From: Mediterraneibacter massiliensis
GTDB lineage: Bacteria > Bacillota > Clostridia > Lachnospirales > Lachnospiraceae
Reading direction: 5' to 3'
Assembly: GCF_001487105.1 (NCBI RefSeq)
Contig: NZ_LN913001.1
Location: 1,443,902-1,507,901, forward strand
Length of the DNA: 64,000 nucleotides
In this document: one piece after another, positions 19,431-27,088 of the stretch
Layout of the letters: each line of letters opens with the position of its first letter
Numbering within the stretch: position 1 is the first letter of the stretch
Notes under the pieces: generated by a model
Seen by the model: only the letters and a program-made list of their open reading frames with translations
What the model was told of the DNA's origin: nothing
Databases searched by the model: none
Translations under genes and position numbers: made by a program

Positions 19431-20000
19431 ATGGCGGCGAAAAATATTATGATTGTTGGTGTCGGAGGACAGGGAACATTGCTGACAAGCCGGATTTTAG
19501 GTGGACTTACGATTGCAGGAGGATATGATGTGAAGCTGTCAGAAGTACACGGAATGGCACAGCGTGGAGGAAGTGTCGTCACGTTTGTGCGTTATGGTGA
19601 AAAAGTGGCAGAACCAATCGTGGAAGAAGGGCAGGCAGATGTGATCATCGCATTTGAACGTCTGGAAGCACTTAGATATGCGCATTATCTGAAAAAGGAT
19701 GGTGTATTGATCGTCAATGACTGGCGTATCGATCCTATGCCGGTCGTGATCGGCGCGGCGGAGTATCCGGAGGGAATTATAGAAAAATTGGAGAAAGAGT
19801 ATAAAGTCTATAGAGTCAATGCGACGGAAGAATCGAAAAAACTGGGTAATCCAAAGGTGTTTAATCTGATCGTGCTTGGTGTCGCGGCACAGCACATGGA
19901 TTTCACAAAGGAACAGTGGTACGAAGTGATCGAAAAGACAGTTCCTCCCAAGACGATAGACATCAATAAAAAAGCATTTGATGTAGGTTATACATTATAA
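19431..20000 (+). CDS. iorB: Indolepyruvate ferredoxin oxidoreductase, beta subunit
   Basis: The 189-residue gamma/beta-type subunit of IOR, forming the active oxidoreductase with IorA. It opens with the glycine-rich VGVGGQGTLLTSRILG (about residues 9-24), followed by the family motif VKLSEVHGMAQRGGSVVTFVRYG (split here as SEVHGMAQRGG, about 36-46). Length is typical. The start is 2 bases after the iorA stop, so the two are translated together. It is followed by an ACT-domain protein and a second ligase in the same operon. Confidence 0.95.
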   Translation: MAAKNIMIVGVGGQGTLLTSRILGGLTIAGGYDVKLSEVHGMAQRGGSVVTFVRYGEKVAEPIVEEGQADVIIAFERLEALRYAHYLKKDGVLIVNDWRIDPMPVVIGAAEYPEGIIEKLEKEYKVYRVNATEESKKLGNPKVFNLIVLGVAAQHMDFTKEQWYEVIEKTVPPKTIDINKKAFDVGYTL

Positions 20001-20026
20001 CTAAAATAGAAAAGGCAGGTGAGAAG

Positions 20027-20449
20027 ATGATCAAGCAGCTTTCCGTATTTGTAGAAAATCAACCAGGCAGTATGATGAATGTGACGTCGGCTCTGGTCGA
20101 TGCACATATCAATATACGGGCAATTTCGACGTTTGACACACCAGAGTTTGGAATCATGCGTCTGGTAGTAGATAAACCTAAAGAGGCAAAAGAGTATTTG
20201 ACAAAGGAAGGATTTGTCGTTCGGATCACAGATGTGATCGGGGCAGAATTAAAAGACGAAAAGGGAAATTTAAACCAGATGCTTACGATCCTGGCAGAGG
20301 GGAAGATTAATGTCAATTATATTTATTCCTTTGTTATACGTGCCGGTAAAGCACCGGTTATGGTCTTTCACACAGATGACTTTGAACGGGCTGAAGAAGT
20401 TTTGAAGGCAGCAAATGTCCAGATCGTGAAAGAGGACGAACTAGAATAG
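20027..20449 (+). CDS. Tandem ACT-domain protein (first copy)
   Basis: A 140-residue soluble protein consisting of two ACT folds (about residues 1-68 and 70-138). It begins IKQLSVFVENQPGSMMNVTSALVDAHINI in the pattern of ACT domains (VFVENQPGSMMNV is the ligand-loop region). ACT domains bind amino acids to regulate enzymes. Placed directly after iorB and before a PaaK homologue, it is probably a regulatory or sensing partner responding to an aromatic amino acid. That is inference. Its paralogue follows the second ligase at 21835. Confidence 0.88.
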   Translation: MIKQLSVFVENQPGSMMNVTSALVDAHINIRAISTFDTPEFGIMRLVVDKPKEAKEYLTKEGFVVRITDVIGAELKDEKGNLNQMLTILAEGKINVNYIYSFVIRAGKAPVMVFHTDDFERAEEVLKAANVQIVKEDELE

Positions 20450-20484
20450 AAAGAAAAAATAGCAGCAGATAAGGAGCAGAAAAA

Positions 20485-21816
20485 ATGGCAGCAGTATCGT
20501 TGGAGAATTGGAAAGAAAGAATCCGAAATCCGAAAATCGAGTGTATGAGCAGAGATGAGATGGCGCATCTGCAAAGTGAGCGTCTTGTAGACGTCGTAAG
20601 CAGAGCATATCAAAATGTAAGTTTTTATCATAAAAAGATGAAAGATATGGGAGTGGAACCCGGGGATATTAAAGGCATTGAAGATATACATAAACTTCCG
20701 TTTACGACGAAAGAAGATTTAAGAGACAATTATCCGTTCGGCCTTCTGGCGATCCCTAAACAGGATGTCGTCCGAGTACAAGGGACGTCAGGAACGACAG
20801 GAAAGCTTACAATCGCCCCATATTCGAAAAAAGATGTAGAAGTATGGGGAGAATGTGTGGCGAGATGTCTTACAATGGCAGGTCTCACTGCAGAGGATAT
20901 CATTCATGTGTGCTATGGATATGGCTTGTTTACAGGAGGATTGGGTCTGGATTATGGTGCGCAGGCATTGGGTGCTATGGCTATCCCTATGTCAGCAGGA
21001 AACACGAAAAGACAGATGATGTGTATGGAAGATCTGGGAGCGACAGCCTTTGCCTGCACGCCTTCTTATGCGCTTCATCTGGCTGAATCTATGCAGGAAG
21101 CCGGAGTGGTAGACCGTTTGAAGATCAAGGCGGGGATCCATGGAGCAGAACCTTGGACTGTAGAGATGCGCAAAAAGATCGAAAGCATTCTGCACATTAA
21201 TTGTTTTGATATTTATGGAATGTGTGAAATTTCTGGTCCCGGGGTGGCACAGGACTGTATCCACCATGAAGGACTGCATGTACATGCGGATTATTTCTAT
21301 CCGGAAGTTTTAAATCCGGCGACCCAGGAGGCATGCGCGGATGGAGAGACAGGCGAACTAGTATTTACGACACTGGCGAAAGAGGCGATGCCGCTTCTGC
21401 GTTACCGTACAAAGGATCTGACCAGTATGGACCGCAGTACATGCAAATGCGGAAGAACGCTGCCTCGTATTTCGAAGTTTACCGGACGTACAGATGATAT
21501 GAAAGTCATCAGAGGCGTGAATGTATTCCCAACGCAGGTAGAAACCGCGCTTCTGAGTATGGGAGGAGCGGTAGCGCCGCATTACATGATGATCGTGGAC
21601 AGAGAAGACAATATGGATGTACTGACAGTTATGGTAGAAGTAGATGAGAGCATGTTCTCTGACGAGATCCGTAAATTGGATGCATTGCGCAATAAGATCG
21701 GTGCTGTATTAAAACAAGCACTAGGTGTGTCTGCGCGTGTCAAGCTGGTAGAACCAAAGACGATCCAGAGAAGCGAAGGCAAAGCAGTGCGTGTGATCGA
21801 CAACCGGAATCTGTAG
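20485..21816 (+). CDS. paaK: Phenylacetate-CoA ligase family protein (second copy)
   Basis: A 443-residue adenylate-forming ligase paralogous to the one at 16371. It has the P-loop QGTSGTTGKLTIAPYS (about residues 99-114), DIYGMCEISGPG (about 242-253), RYRTKDLT (about 307-314) and the hinge GRTDDMKVIRGVNVFPTQVE (about 334-353). The N-terminal 30 residues differ from the first copy (CMSRDEMAHLQSERL). Presence of two ligases, each followed at some distance by an ACT protein, suggests two aryl acid substrates feeding one IOR. The start follows AAGGAGCAGAAAA. Confidence 0.9.
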   Translation: MAAVSLENWKERIRNPKIECMSRDEMAHLQSERLVDVVSRAYQNVSFYHKKMKDMGVEPGDIKGIEDIHKLPFTTKEDLRDNYPFGLLAIPKQDVVRVQGTSGTTGKLTIAPYSKKDVEVWGECVARCLTMAGLTAEDIIHVCYGYGLFTGGLGLDYGAQALGAMAIPMSAGNTKRQMMCMEDLGATAFACTPSYALHLAESMQEAGVVDRLKIKAGIHGAEPWTVEMRKKIESILHINCFDIYGMCEISGPGVAQDCIHHEGLHVHADYFYPEVLNPATQEACADGETGELVFTTLAKEAMPLLRYRTKDLTSMDRSTCKCGRTLPRISKFTGRTDDMKVIRGVNVFPTQVETALLSMGGAVAPHYMMIVDREDNMDVLTVMVEVDESMFSDEIRKLDALRNKIGAVLKQALGVSARVKLVEPKTIQRSEGKAVRVIDNRNL

Positions 21817-21834
21817 GAAAGGAAGGTAAGGACA

Positions 21835-22278
21835 ATGGGTATCACGATTCAACAATTATCAGTATTTCTGGAAAACAGGGAAGGAAGGCTGGACGAGGTG
21901 CTGTCGGTGCTTGCTGGAAATGAGATCAATATTGTGGCGCTGAGTCTTGCGGATACATCCGATTACGGTATGCTCAGGATGATTGTATCAGATCCGAATA
22001 AGGGCAAGGCAGTGTTGCGAGAGAATGGTATCACGGCAATGCTGACAGATGTAGTAGCTTTGCGTGTGCCGCATGAAACAGGATCTTTGAGCAAGGCGAT
22101 GCATCAAATCGTAGAAGGGGAAGTGAATATTGAGTATATGTACGCTTTTGCCAATGGAGCAGATGCGTCTGCGGTACTTAAGACAGATGATCCCGCCCGT
22201 GTGGCAGATATTTTAAAAGGCAGCGGTTTTGATGTATGGGAGGCTTCTGAGGCATATGTCTCTAATATAAAAGAATAA
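21835..22278 (+). CDS. Tandem ACT-domain protein (second copy)
   Basis: A 147-residue protein with two ACT domains, starting ITIQQLSVFLENREGRLDEVL, alike in order and length to the protein at 20027. It is the last gene of the paaK-ior operon, 18 bases after the second ligase, with AGGAAGGTAAGG as ribosome binding region. An amino-acid sensing role for the ligases or IOR is inferred from the domain and the context. It is followed by a GC-rich hairpin and then a U-tailed terminator. Confidence 0.88.
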   Translation: MGITIQQLSVFLENREGRLDEVLSVLAGNEINIVALSLADTSDYGMLRMIVSDPNKGKAVLRENGITAMLTDVVALRVPHETGSLSKAMHQIVEGEVNIEYMYAFANGADASAVLKTDDPARVADILKGSGFDVWEASEAYVSNIKE

Positions 22279-22295
22279 TAGAGCTGGTTTCACCC

Positions 22296-22326
22296 GCGGG
22301 CGGCATATTTAGATACTGCCGCCTGC
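22296..22326 (+). other. GC-rich stem-loop after the ior operon
   Basis: A 10-base-pair stem (GCGGGCGGCA / TGCCGCCTGC, one wobble) with an 11-base loop. There is no U tract, so it is better regarded as a 3'-end stabilising hairpin than as a terminator. Confidence 0.55.
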
Positions 22327-22356
22327 AGTATGTCTGAAACGACTTTGGAAAGTGAA

Positions 22357-22402
22357 AAGAAGCTGTACGCACAGATTTTTCAGTGCGGCAGCTTCTTTTT
22401 TA
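22357..22402. terminator. Intrinsic terminator between the ior operon and csp (bidirectional)
   Basis: Arms AAGAAGCTG (22357-22365) and CAGCTTCTT (22389-22397) plus an inner CGCAC/GTGCG stem, followed by TTTTT on the plus strand. Read on the minus strand the hairpin is also followed by a short T-rich stretch, so it can serve the convergent cold-shock gene. Confidence 0.85.
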
Positions 22403-22478
22403 ATCTCTTTTCTCTGTATTGCTTTTTAATATTAAATCTAGTTTAATTTATATATTAAAAGGTACATAAAAAATCTGA

Positions 22479-22676
22479 TTAAAGTTTTACTACATTTGTT
22501 GCCTGAGGTCCTTTGGCTCCTTCTGTTACTTCGAATTCAACAGCCTGGCCTTCTTCTAAGGATTTGAATCCATCCATAACCAGTCCGGAATAATGTACGA
22601 ATACATCATTTCCTTCAGAATCGGAAATAAATCCGTAGCCTTTTTGGTTGTTAAACCATTTTACTGTACCTGTCAT
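22479..22676 (-). CDS. csp: Cold-shock domain protein
   Basis: A 65-residue single-stranded nucleic-acid-binding protein with one cold-shock domain. It has the RNP1 motif KGYGFI (residues 12-17) and RNP2 VFVHYS (residues 25-30), and ends in PQATNVVKL. Family members act as RNA chaperones at low temperature or in stationary phase. The start is the ATG preceded by GGAGGA on the minus strand. The longer in-frame reading (179 codons) is rejected because the promoter lies inside it and the extra residues look non-coding. It is convergent with the ior operon and divergent from fruR. Confidence 0.95.
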   Translation of the reverse strand: MTGTVKWFNNQKGYGFISDSEGNDVFVHYSGLVMDGFKSLEEGQAVEFEVTEGAKGPQATNVVKL

Positions 22677-22746
22677 TTTGTTGTCCTCCATAAAAATTGA
22701 AAATAATATAGTTCTATATCGCTTTTTTTCGAAACGATACTGTGTC

Positions 22747-22775
22747 AGTTTAGCATGTTTAACAATAAAAGTCAA
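22747..22775 (-). promoter_or_regulatory. Promoter of the cold-shock gene with structured leader
   Basis: On the minus strand TTGACT (22775-22770), 17 bases, TAAACT (22752-22747). It predicts a leader of about 65 bases that contains an ATATAG-AA-CTATAT hairpin. A structured 5' leader is common in cold-shock mRNAs. Confidence 0.65.
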
Positions 22776-22870
22776 CGGATTTAGAAAAGGTTCCACAAAA
22801 GCCACAAAAGCATGGAAAAGACGGACGGTCAATATTTTTTCTACAAATGGGAATTTTAAAATAGAGAGAG

Positions 22871-22940
22871 TAAAAATGATTGAAAATGATTGAATATGAA
22901 TGAAAATAAAATAAAATGGTTGACAATGAATGAATCGGAG
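22871..22940 (+). promoter_or_regulatory. 10-bp periodic operator upstream of fruR
   Basis: Seven consecutive 10-base units related to TGAAAATGAT: for example TGAAAATGAT, TGAATATGAA, TGAAAATAAA, TGACAATGAA. The period equals one DNA helical turn, so every unit faces the same side. DeoR-family regulators bind such direct repeats, and the last units overlap the fruR promoter. Binding by FruR is inferred. Confidence 0.65.
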
Positions 22941-22948
22941 CGTAAGAT
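22920..22948 (+). promoter_or_regulatory. Promoter of the fructose operon
   Basis: TTGACA (22920-22925), 17-base spacer, TAAGAT (22943-22948). The -35 and spacer lie inside the 10-bp repeat array, so a repressor on the array would block polymerase. Confidence 0.75.
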
Positions 22949-22971
22949 AAAAGCAGAAGGAAGGTGGATGT

Positions 22972-23724
22972 ATGTTAACGGAAGAAAGATTTTTGGAAAT
23001 ACTAAAAATAGTGAACACGAAGAAATCTGTAACAGTGCAGGAATTAAAAGAAATATTGGATACATCAGAATCTACTATACGCAGAGACTTGACAGCACTC
23101 CATAATAAGAAACTTTTAAATAAAGTACATGGAGGCGCTACAGCGATCGGGCTTGATTATGAAACCAAAGATGCAACAGTGGAGTCTCGTATGGATTTAA
23201 GTTCTGAGGAAAAAGATCAGATCGGACAATATGCGGCGCAGCTGATCGAAAAAAGCGATTTTATTTATTTGGACGCAGGTACAAGTATCAGCCATATGAC
23301 GGCATACATTCATGAGCCGGATGCGGTTTATGTCACGAATGGGATCTATAATGCTAAACAGCTTGCACAGAAAGGATATAATGTATTTCTGCTGGGCGGA
23401 AGATTTAAGGCTGCTACAGAGGCAGCAGTAGGAACGGAAACGATCAGGAGTCTGGAAAAATATAATTTTACCAAAGGGTTTTTCGGGACAAATGGCGTGG
23501 ATAAAGAGCATGGTTTTACAACACCGGATGCAAGTGAAGCAGCTACAAAAGAGGCGGCAATGAAACGCTGCCGTCAGCGCTATGTGCTGGCAGATCAAAC
23601 TAAGATAGGAAGAATTTCCCCTGTACAGTTTGGAAAATTTGAAGATGCATATATTATTACCACCGAAATTTTGGATGAAAAATTGAAAACAGAAAAGAAT
23701 ATGATCGAGGTGAAGAAAAAATGA
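22972..23724 (+). CDS. fruR: DeoR-family transcriptional regulator of the fructose operon
   Basis: A 250-residue DeoR-type regulator. The N-terminal winged helix has the family pattern [19 protein letters not shown] (about residues 20-38), followed by HGGA. The C-terminal sugar-phosphate sensor has YLDAGTSI (about 97-104), VTNG (near 121), LLGGRFK and [17 protein letters not shown] (about 170-186). It is the first gene of fruR-fruK-fruA-ptsH and overlaps fruK by 4 bases. DeoR-type FruR proteins usually respond to fructose 1-phosphate and repress their own operon. The tandem operator over its promoter supports autoregulation. Confidence 0.9.
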   Translation: MLTEERFLEILKIVNTKKSVTVQELKEILDTSESTIRRDLTALHNKKLLNKVHGGATAIGLDYETKDATVESRMDLSSEEKDQIGQYAAQLIEKSDFIYLDAGTSISHMTAYIHEPDAVYVTNGIYNAKQLAQKGYNVFLLGGRFKAATEAAVGTETIRSLEKYNFTKGFFGTNGVDKEHGFTTPDASEAATKEAAMKRCRQRYVLADQTKIGRISPVQFGKFEDAYIITTEILDEKLKTEKNMIEVKKK

Positions 23725-24641
23725 TTTATACAGTTACATTTAATCCCTCTCTGGATTATGTTGTACAGATAGATAATATGGAATTAGGACAGATCAACCG
23801 GACAAAAAAAGAGAATATCTATCCAGGCGGAAAGGGTAATAACGTGTCTGTTATTCTTTCTAATTTGGGGCTTGAAAGCAGGGCACTTGGCTTTAAGGCA
23901 GGTTTTACGGGAAAGGTGATGGATGATATGTTAAGGGCATATGGCTGTCAGACAGATTTTATTCTTCTGCCCGAGGGAAACAGCCGGATCAATGTAAAGA
24001 TAAAAGCAGATACAGAAAGTGAGATCAACGGCCAGGGGCCTGTCATAGAAAAGGAAGCACTTATCCGCCTGTATGCCAAATTACAGGAACTGGAACCGGG
24101 AGATATTCTCGTGCTGGCAGGCAGTATTCCGGATACACTTCCGGAAAATGTGTATGAACAGATCATGGAGCGGATGGAACATACCGGCGTACATGTCGTA
24201 GTCGATGCGACAGGTGAACTTTTGAAAAGAGTGCTGAAATATCATCCGTTTCTTATTAAGCCAAATAATCATGAACTGGGCGATCTATTTGGAACCACGT
24301 TGTATACAGAGGAAGAAATTATTATGTATGCACAAAAATTACAGAAAATGGGCGCAGTAAATGTACTTGTCTCTATGGCAGAAAAGGGAGCACTTCTATT
24401 GGCGGAAGACGGACAGGTCAGAAAAATGAGACCGCCAAAGGGAACAGTGGTCAATTCGGTGGGCGCCGGAGATTCGATGGTGGCAGGCTTTCTTGCGGGA
24501 TACTTAAATACAGGCGATTACGAGAAGGCGTTAGAGCTGGGGACAGCGGCTGGAAGCGCTACAGCATTTGTGTCCTGGCTTGCATCGAAAGAAGAAATCG
24601 TCAGATATCTTGTGAGACCGGCGATCGAATATGGATTATAA
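23721..24641 (+). CDS. fruK: 1-phosphofructokinase
   Basis: Phosphorylates fructose 1-phosphate to fructose 1,6-bisphosphate. A 306-residue PfkB-family kinase. Seen are the N-terminal FNPSLDYVV (about residues 7-15) and the sugar-binding GGKGNNVS (about 38-45). VLAGSIPDTLP follows (about 130-140), with KPNNHEL (about 181-187) and the catalytic GAGDSMVAGF motif (about 249-258, Asp is the base). Translation is coupled to fruR by a 4-base overlap. Its product enters the glycolytic genes at 48-54 kb. LacC-type tagatose-6-phosphate kinases are similar, but the fruA neighbour fixes the assignment. Confidence 0.93.
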   Translation: MIYTVTFNPSLDYVVQIDNMELGQINRTKKENIYPGGKGNNVSVILSNLGLESRALGFKAGFTGKVMDDMLRAYGCQTDFILLPEGNSRINVKIKADTESEINGQGPVIEKEALIRLYAKLQELEPGDILVLAGSIPDTLPENVYEQIMERMEHTGVHVVVDATGELLKRVLKYHPFLIKPNNHELGDLFGTTLYTEEEIIMYAQKLQKMGAVNVLVSMAEKGALLLAEDGQVRKMRPPKGTVVNSVGAGDSMVAGFLAGYLNTGDYEKALELGTAAGSATAFVSWLASKEEIVRYLVRPAIEYGL

Positions 24642-24689
24642 GAGATTGGTGAAGAAGAACAATTCAGAACGTATAAAGAGAGAGGGAAA

Positions 24690-26633
24690 ATGATGAAAAT
24701 TACAGATTTGTTAAAACCTTGCAGTATAGAATTAAATGGAAGGGCCGCTTCAAAAGAGGAAGTGATCTGTAAAATGGTAGATCTGATGGCAGCCAGCGGA
24801 AATATCCGCGATAAGGAAACATACAAAGCGGGCGTCTTTAAAAGAGAGTCGGAAGGCACGACTGGGATCGGAGAAGGGATTGCAATCCCGCATGCGAAGA
24901 CGGATGCAGTGCAAAAACCGGGACTTGCGGCAATGGTTATACAAGAGGGCACAGACTATGATTCACTGGATGGAGAACCGGTTCAGCTGCTCTTTTTGAT
25001 TGCCGCTGCGGATACCGAAGACAATGTGCATCTGGAGGTTTTAAGCCGTCTTTCTATGCTTTTGATGGATGAGACGTTTAAAGAACACCTGATACATGCA
25101 AAAAGCGTCAAAGAATTTTTAAAATATATAGATGAGGCAGAAAATGTAAAGGAAGAACAAGAACAGAAAAAGGAGCAGGAAAAAACACAAAAGCAGGGGT
25201 ATGATGTGCTGGCAGTCACCGCCTGCCCGACAGGTATTGCACATACGTATATGGCGGCGGAAAGCCTGGAAAATACTGCAAAAGAGATGGGATGCAGTAT
25301 CAAAGTGGAGACAAACGGATCCGGAGGGGATAAAAATGTTCTGACTGCAGAAGAAATCGCGCAGTGCAAATGTATCATTATCGCTGCCGATAAAGAAGTG
25401 AAAATGGCTAGATTTGACGGCAGACCGCTGATCGTGACAAAGGTAGCAGATGGCATACACAAACCAAAAGAACTGATAGAAAAGGCATTAAGCGGTACTG
25501 CCGCGGTTTATCACAGTAATAGCAAAGACGATATATCCGGCAGTGGAATCGGCGAAGAAAAGTTGGGAAGAAAAATATATAAGGCATTGATGAACGGTGT
25601 ATCACACATGCTTCCGTTTGTGATCGGCGGCGGTATCCTGATCGCGCTTTCCTATATCTGTGACGGTGCAAATGCAGGAACAGATGTATTTGGAACCGGG
25701 ACAGCGCTTGCCAGGTTTTTAAATCTGGTAGGAAATGTATCTTTTGGAATGATGTTTCCTATTTTGGCAGGATACATTGCAATGGCCATTGCAGATCGTC
25801 CGGCATTAATGCCGGGGATTGTAGGCGGGCTGCTTGCCAAAGCAGGAACTTCCGTAACTGTGCCGGAAGAACAGTGGATCTCCTCTGGATTTTTCGGCGC
25901 CTTGATCGCCGGTTTCCTGGCAGGAGTACTCATGCTTCTTCTCAAAAGACTACTGGAAAAACTTCCTCGTGCATTGGAAGGAACAAAACCGGTTCTTCTA
26001 TATCCGTTTTTTGGAGTACTACTCATGGGGGCGATCATGATCTTTGTTGTAAATCCGCCTGTTGGAGCATTTAATTCCTGGTTGAATCAAGGACTTGCCA
26101 GTATGGGAGAGGGGAGCAAGGTGTTGCTGGGAATCTTTTTGGGTGGAATGATGGCCATTGATTTCGGCGGCCCATTTAATAAAGCAGCCTATGTATTCGG
26201 CACTGCTTCGATTGCAAGCGGACAATTTGATATTATGGCAGCGGTGATGGCGGGAGGAATGGTACCTCCGATCGGGATTGCCTTAGCAACAACATTTTTT
26301 AAAAATCGTTTTACAAAAAGTGAACGGCAGACAACTGTGACAAACTATATAATGGGGCTCTCCTTCATTACAGAAGGAGCGATTCCTTTTGCCGCTTCAG
26401 ATCCTCTGCGGATCATACCGCCCAGTATTGTAGGAGCGGCAGCAGCAGGGGCACTGTCCATGCTGTTTGGATGTGGTTCAAGAGCGCCTCATGGCGGAAT
26501 ATTTGTGATCGGGATCATGGATCATGCACCGATGTTTCTCCTGGCTGTTTTAGCCGGTGCGCTGATCAGCATGCTGGGCATTGTTTTGTTAAAAAAGCCC
26601 CTGGAGAAGAAAACGCAGATTGAAAAACAGTAG
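24690..26633 (+). CDS. fruA: Fructose-specific PTS enzyme IIABC
   Basis: The 647-residue phosphotransferase transporter that imports fructose as fructose 1-phosphate. It consists of EIIA (about residues 1-145, with the phosphorylated His in GIAIPHAKT near 70), a Glu/Lys-rich linker (EEQEQKKEQEKT) and EIIB (about 170-270, active Cys in ACPTGIAHTYMAAE). The membrane domain EIIC follows (about 295-635), with FDFGG-type IDFGGPFNKAAY near 490. All three domains are on one chain. The start at ATGATG follows AGAGGG. It lies between fruK and a dedicated HPr gene, so phosphate can pass directly from that HPr. Confidence 0.95.
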   Translation: MMKITDLLKPCSIELNGRAASKEEVICKMVDLMAASGNIRDKETYKAGVFKRESEGTTGIGEGIAIPHAKTDAVQKPGLAAMVIQEGTDYDSLDGEPVQLLFLIAAADTEDNVHLEVLSRLSMLLMDETFKEHLIHAKSVKEFLKYIDEAENVKEEQEQKKEQEKTQKQGYDVLAVTACPTGIAHTYMAAESLENTAKEMGCSIKVETNGSGGDKNVLTAEEIAQCKCIIIAADKEVKMARFDGRPLIVTKVADGIHKPKELIEKALSGTAAVYHSNSKDDISGSGIGEEKLGRKIYKALMNGVSHMLPFVIGGGILIALSYICDGANAGTDVFGTGTALARFLNLVGNVSFGMMFPILAGYIAMAIADRPALMPGIVGGLLAKAGTSVTVPEEQWISSGFFGALIAGFLAGVLMLLLKRLLEKLPRALEGTKPVLLYPFFGVLLMGAIMIFVVNPPVGAFNSWLNQGLASMGEGSKVLLGIFLGGMMAIDFGGPFNKAAYVFGTASIASGQFDIMAAVMAGGMVPPIGIALATTFFKNRFTKSERQTTVTNYIMGLSFITEGAIPFAASDPLRIIPPSIVGAAAAGALSMLFGCGSRAPHGGIFVIGIMDHAPMFLLAVLAGALISMLGIVLLKKPLEKKTQIEKQ

Positions 26634-26684
26634 CACATGGTATATACTTAATGCATAATTACCAAATCAAGGAGGAAATGAAAA

Positions 26685-26942
26685 ATGAAAGAATTCAAAT
26701 ATGTGGTTACAGATCCGGAAGGAATCCATGCAAGACCGGCAGGGATCCTCGTAAAACAGGCAGCAGGTTACCAGTGTGATGTGAAAATCGCAAAAGGTGA
26801 CAAGAAGGCAGATGCTAAGAGAATTTTTGGTGTGATGGGATTAGGCGTTAAAACAGGAGAAGAAGTGACGATTTCTACAGAAGGCGCAGATGAAGACAAA
26901 GCAATCGCAGAACTGGAAGCATTTTTCAAAGAGAACTTGTAG
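26685..26942 (+). CDS. ptsH: HPr family phosphocarrier protein lacking Ser46
   Basis: An 85-residue HPr-like phosphocarrier. The active-site His15 is in the conserved GIHARPAG motif (residues 13-20), so it can relay phosphate from enzyme I to FruA. Residue 46, a serine phosphorylated by HPr kinase in most Firmicutes, is arginine here (AKRIFGVMGLG, residues 44-54; Bacillus has LKSIMGVMSLG), and residue 52 is glycine. The protein should therefore be blind to HPr kinase and unable to act as CcpA co-repressor through that site. It is the last gene of the fructose operon, preceded by AAGGAGG. A general ptsH with Ser46 may exist elsewhere in the genome. Confidence 0.93.
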   Translation: MKEFKYVVTDPEGIHARPAGILVKQAAGYQCDVKIAKGDKKADAKRIFGVMGLGVKTGEEVTISTEGADEDKAIAELEAFFKENL

Positions 26943-26971
26943 ATTGTGAGAATAGATAAACCAAGGATAAG

Positions 26972-26998
26972 AGGACGGCGGTAAGCCGTTCTTTTTTT
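26972..26998 (+). terminator. Intrinsic terminator of the fructose operon
   Basis: AGGACGGC / GCCGTTCT stem of 8 base pairs (one wobble) with a 5-base loop, followed by seven T residues. Confidence 0.85.
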
Positions 26999-27014
26999 GA
27001 TTTATAGATTTTTC

Positions 27015-27043
27015 TTGTCAAGTATGAAAAAGTATGATATCCT
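27015..27043 (+). promoter_or_regulatory. Promoter of the radical SAM operon
   Basis: TTGTCA (27015-27020), 17-base spacer, TATCCT (27038-27043). A moderate sigma-A promoter, followed at once by a LexA-type box. Confidence 0.55.
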
Positions 27044-27050
27044 TATAAAA

Positions 27051-27064
27051 AGAACATATGTTCT
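27051..27064. promoter_or_regulatory. LexA/SOS box upstream of the radical SAM gene
   Basis: AGAACATATGTTCT is a perfect palindrome with GAAC-N4-GTTC, the core of the Gram-positive LexA operator. It begins 7 bases after the -10 element, so a bound repressor would cover the transcription start, as at recA (37702). Not tested experimentally here. Confidence 0.7.
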
Positions 27065-27088
27065 ATTATTGAGGTAGGAGAAAGTACA

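Noticed and set aside
22296..22326. Terminator of the ior operon
   Set aside because: Strong stem but no U tract. The U-tailed hairpin at 22357-22402 is the better terminator.
22871..22940. CRISPR-like or tandem satellite repeat
   Set aside because: Units are 10 bases, contiguous and without spacers, and overlap a promoter, which fits an operator array rather than CRISPR.
22479..23018. 179-codon version of the cold-shock protein
   Set aside because: The N-terminal extension covers the csp promoter and the fruR operator. The 65-residue form has a proper ribosome binding site and the normal family length.
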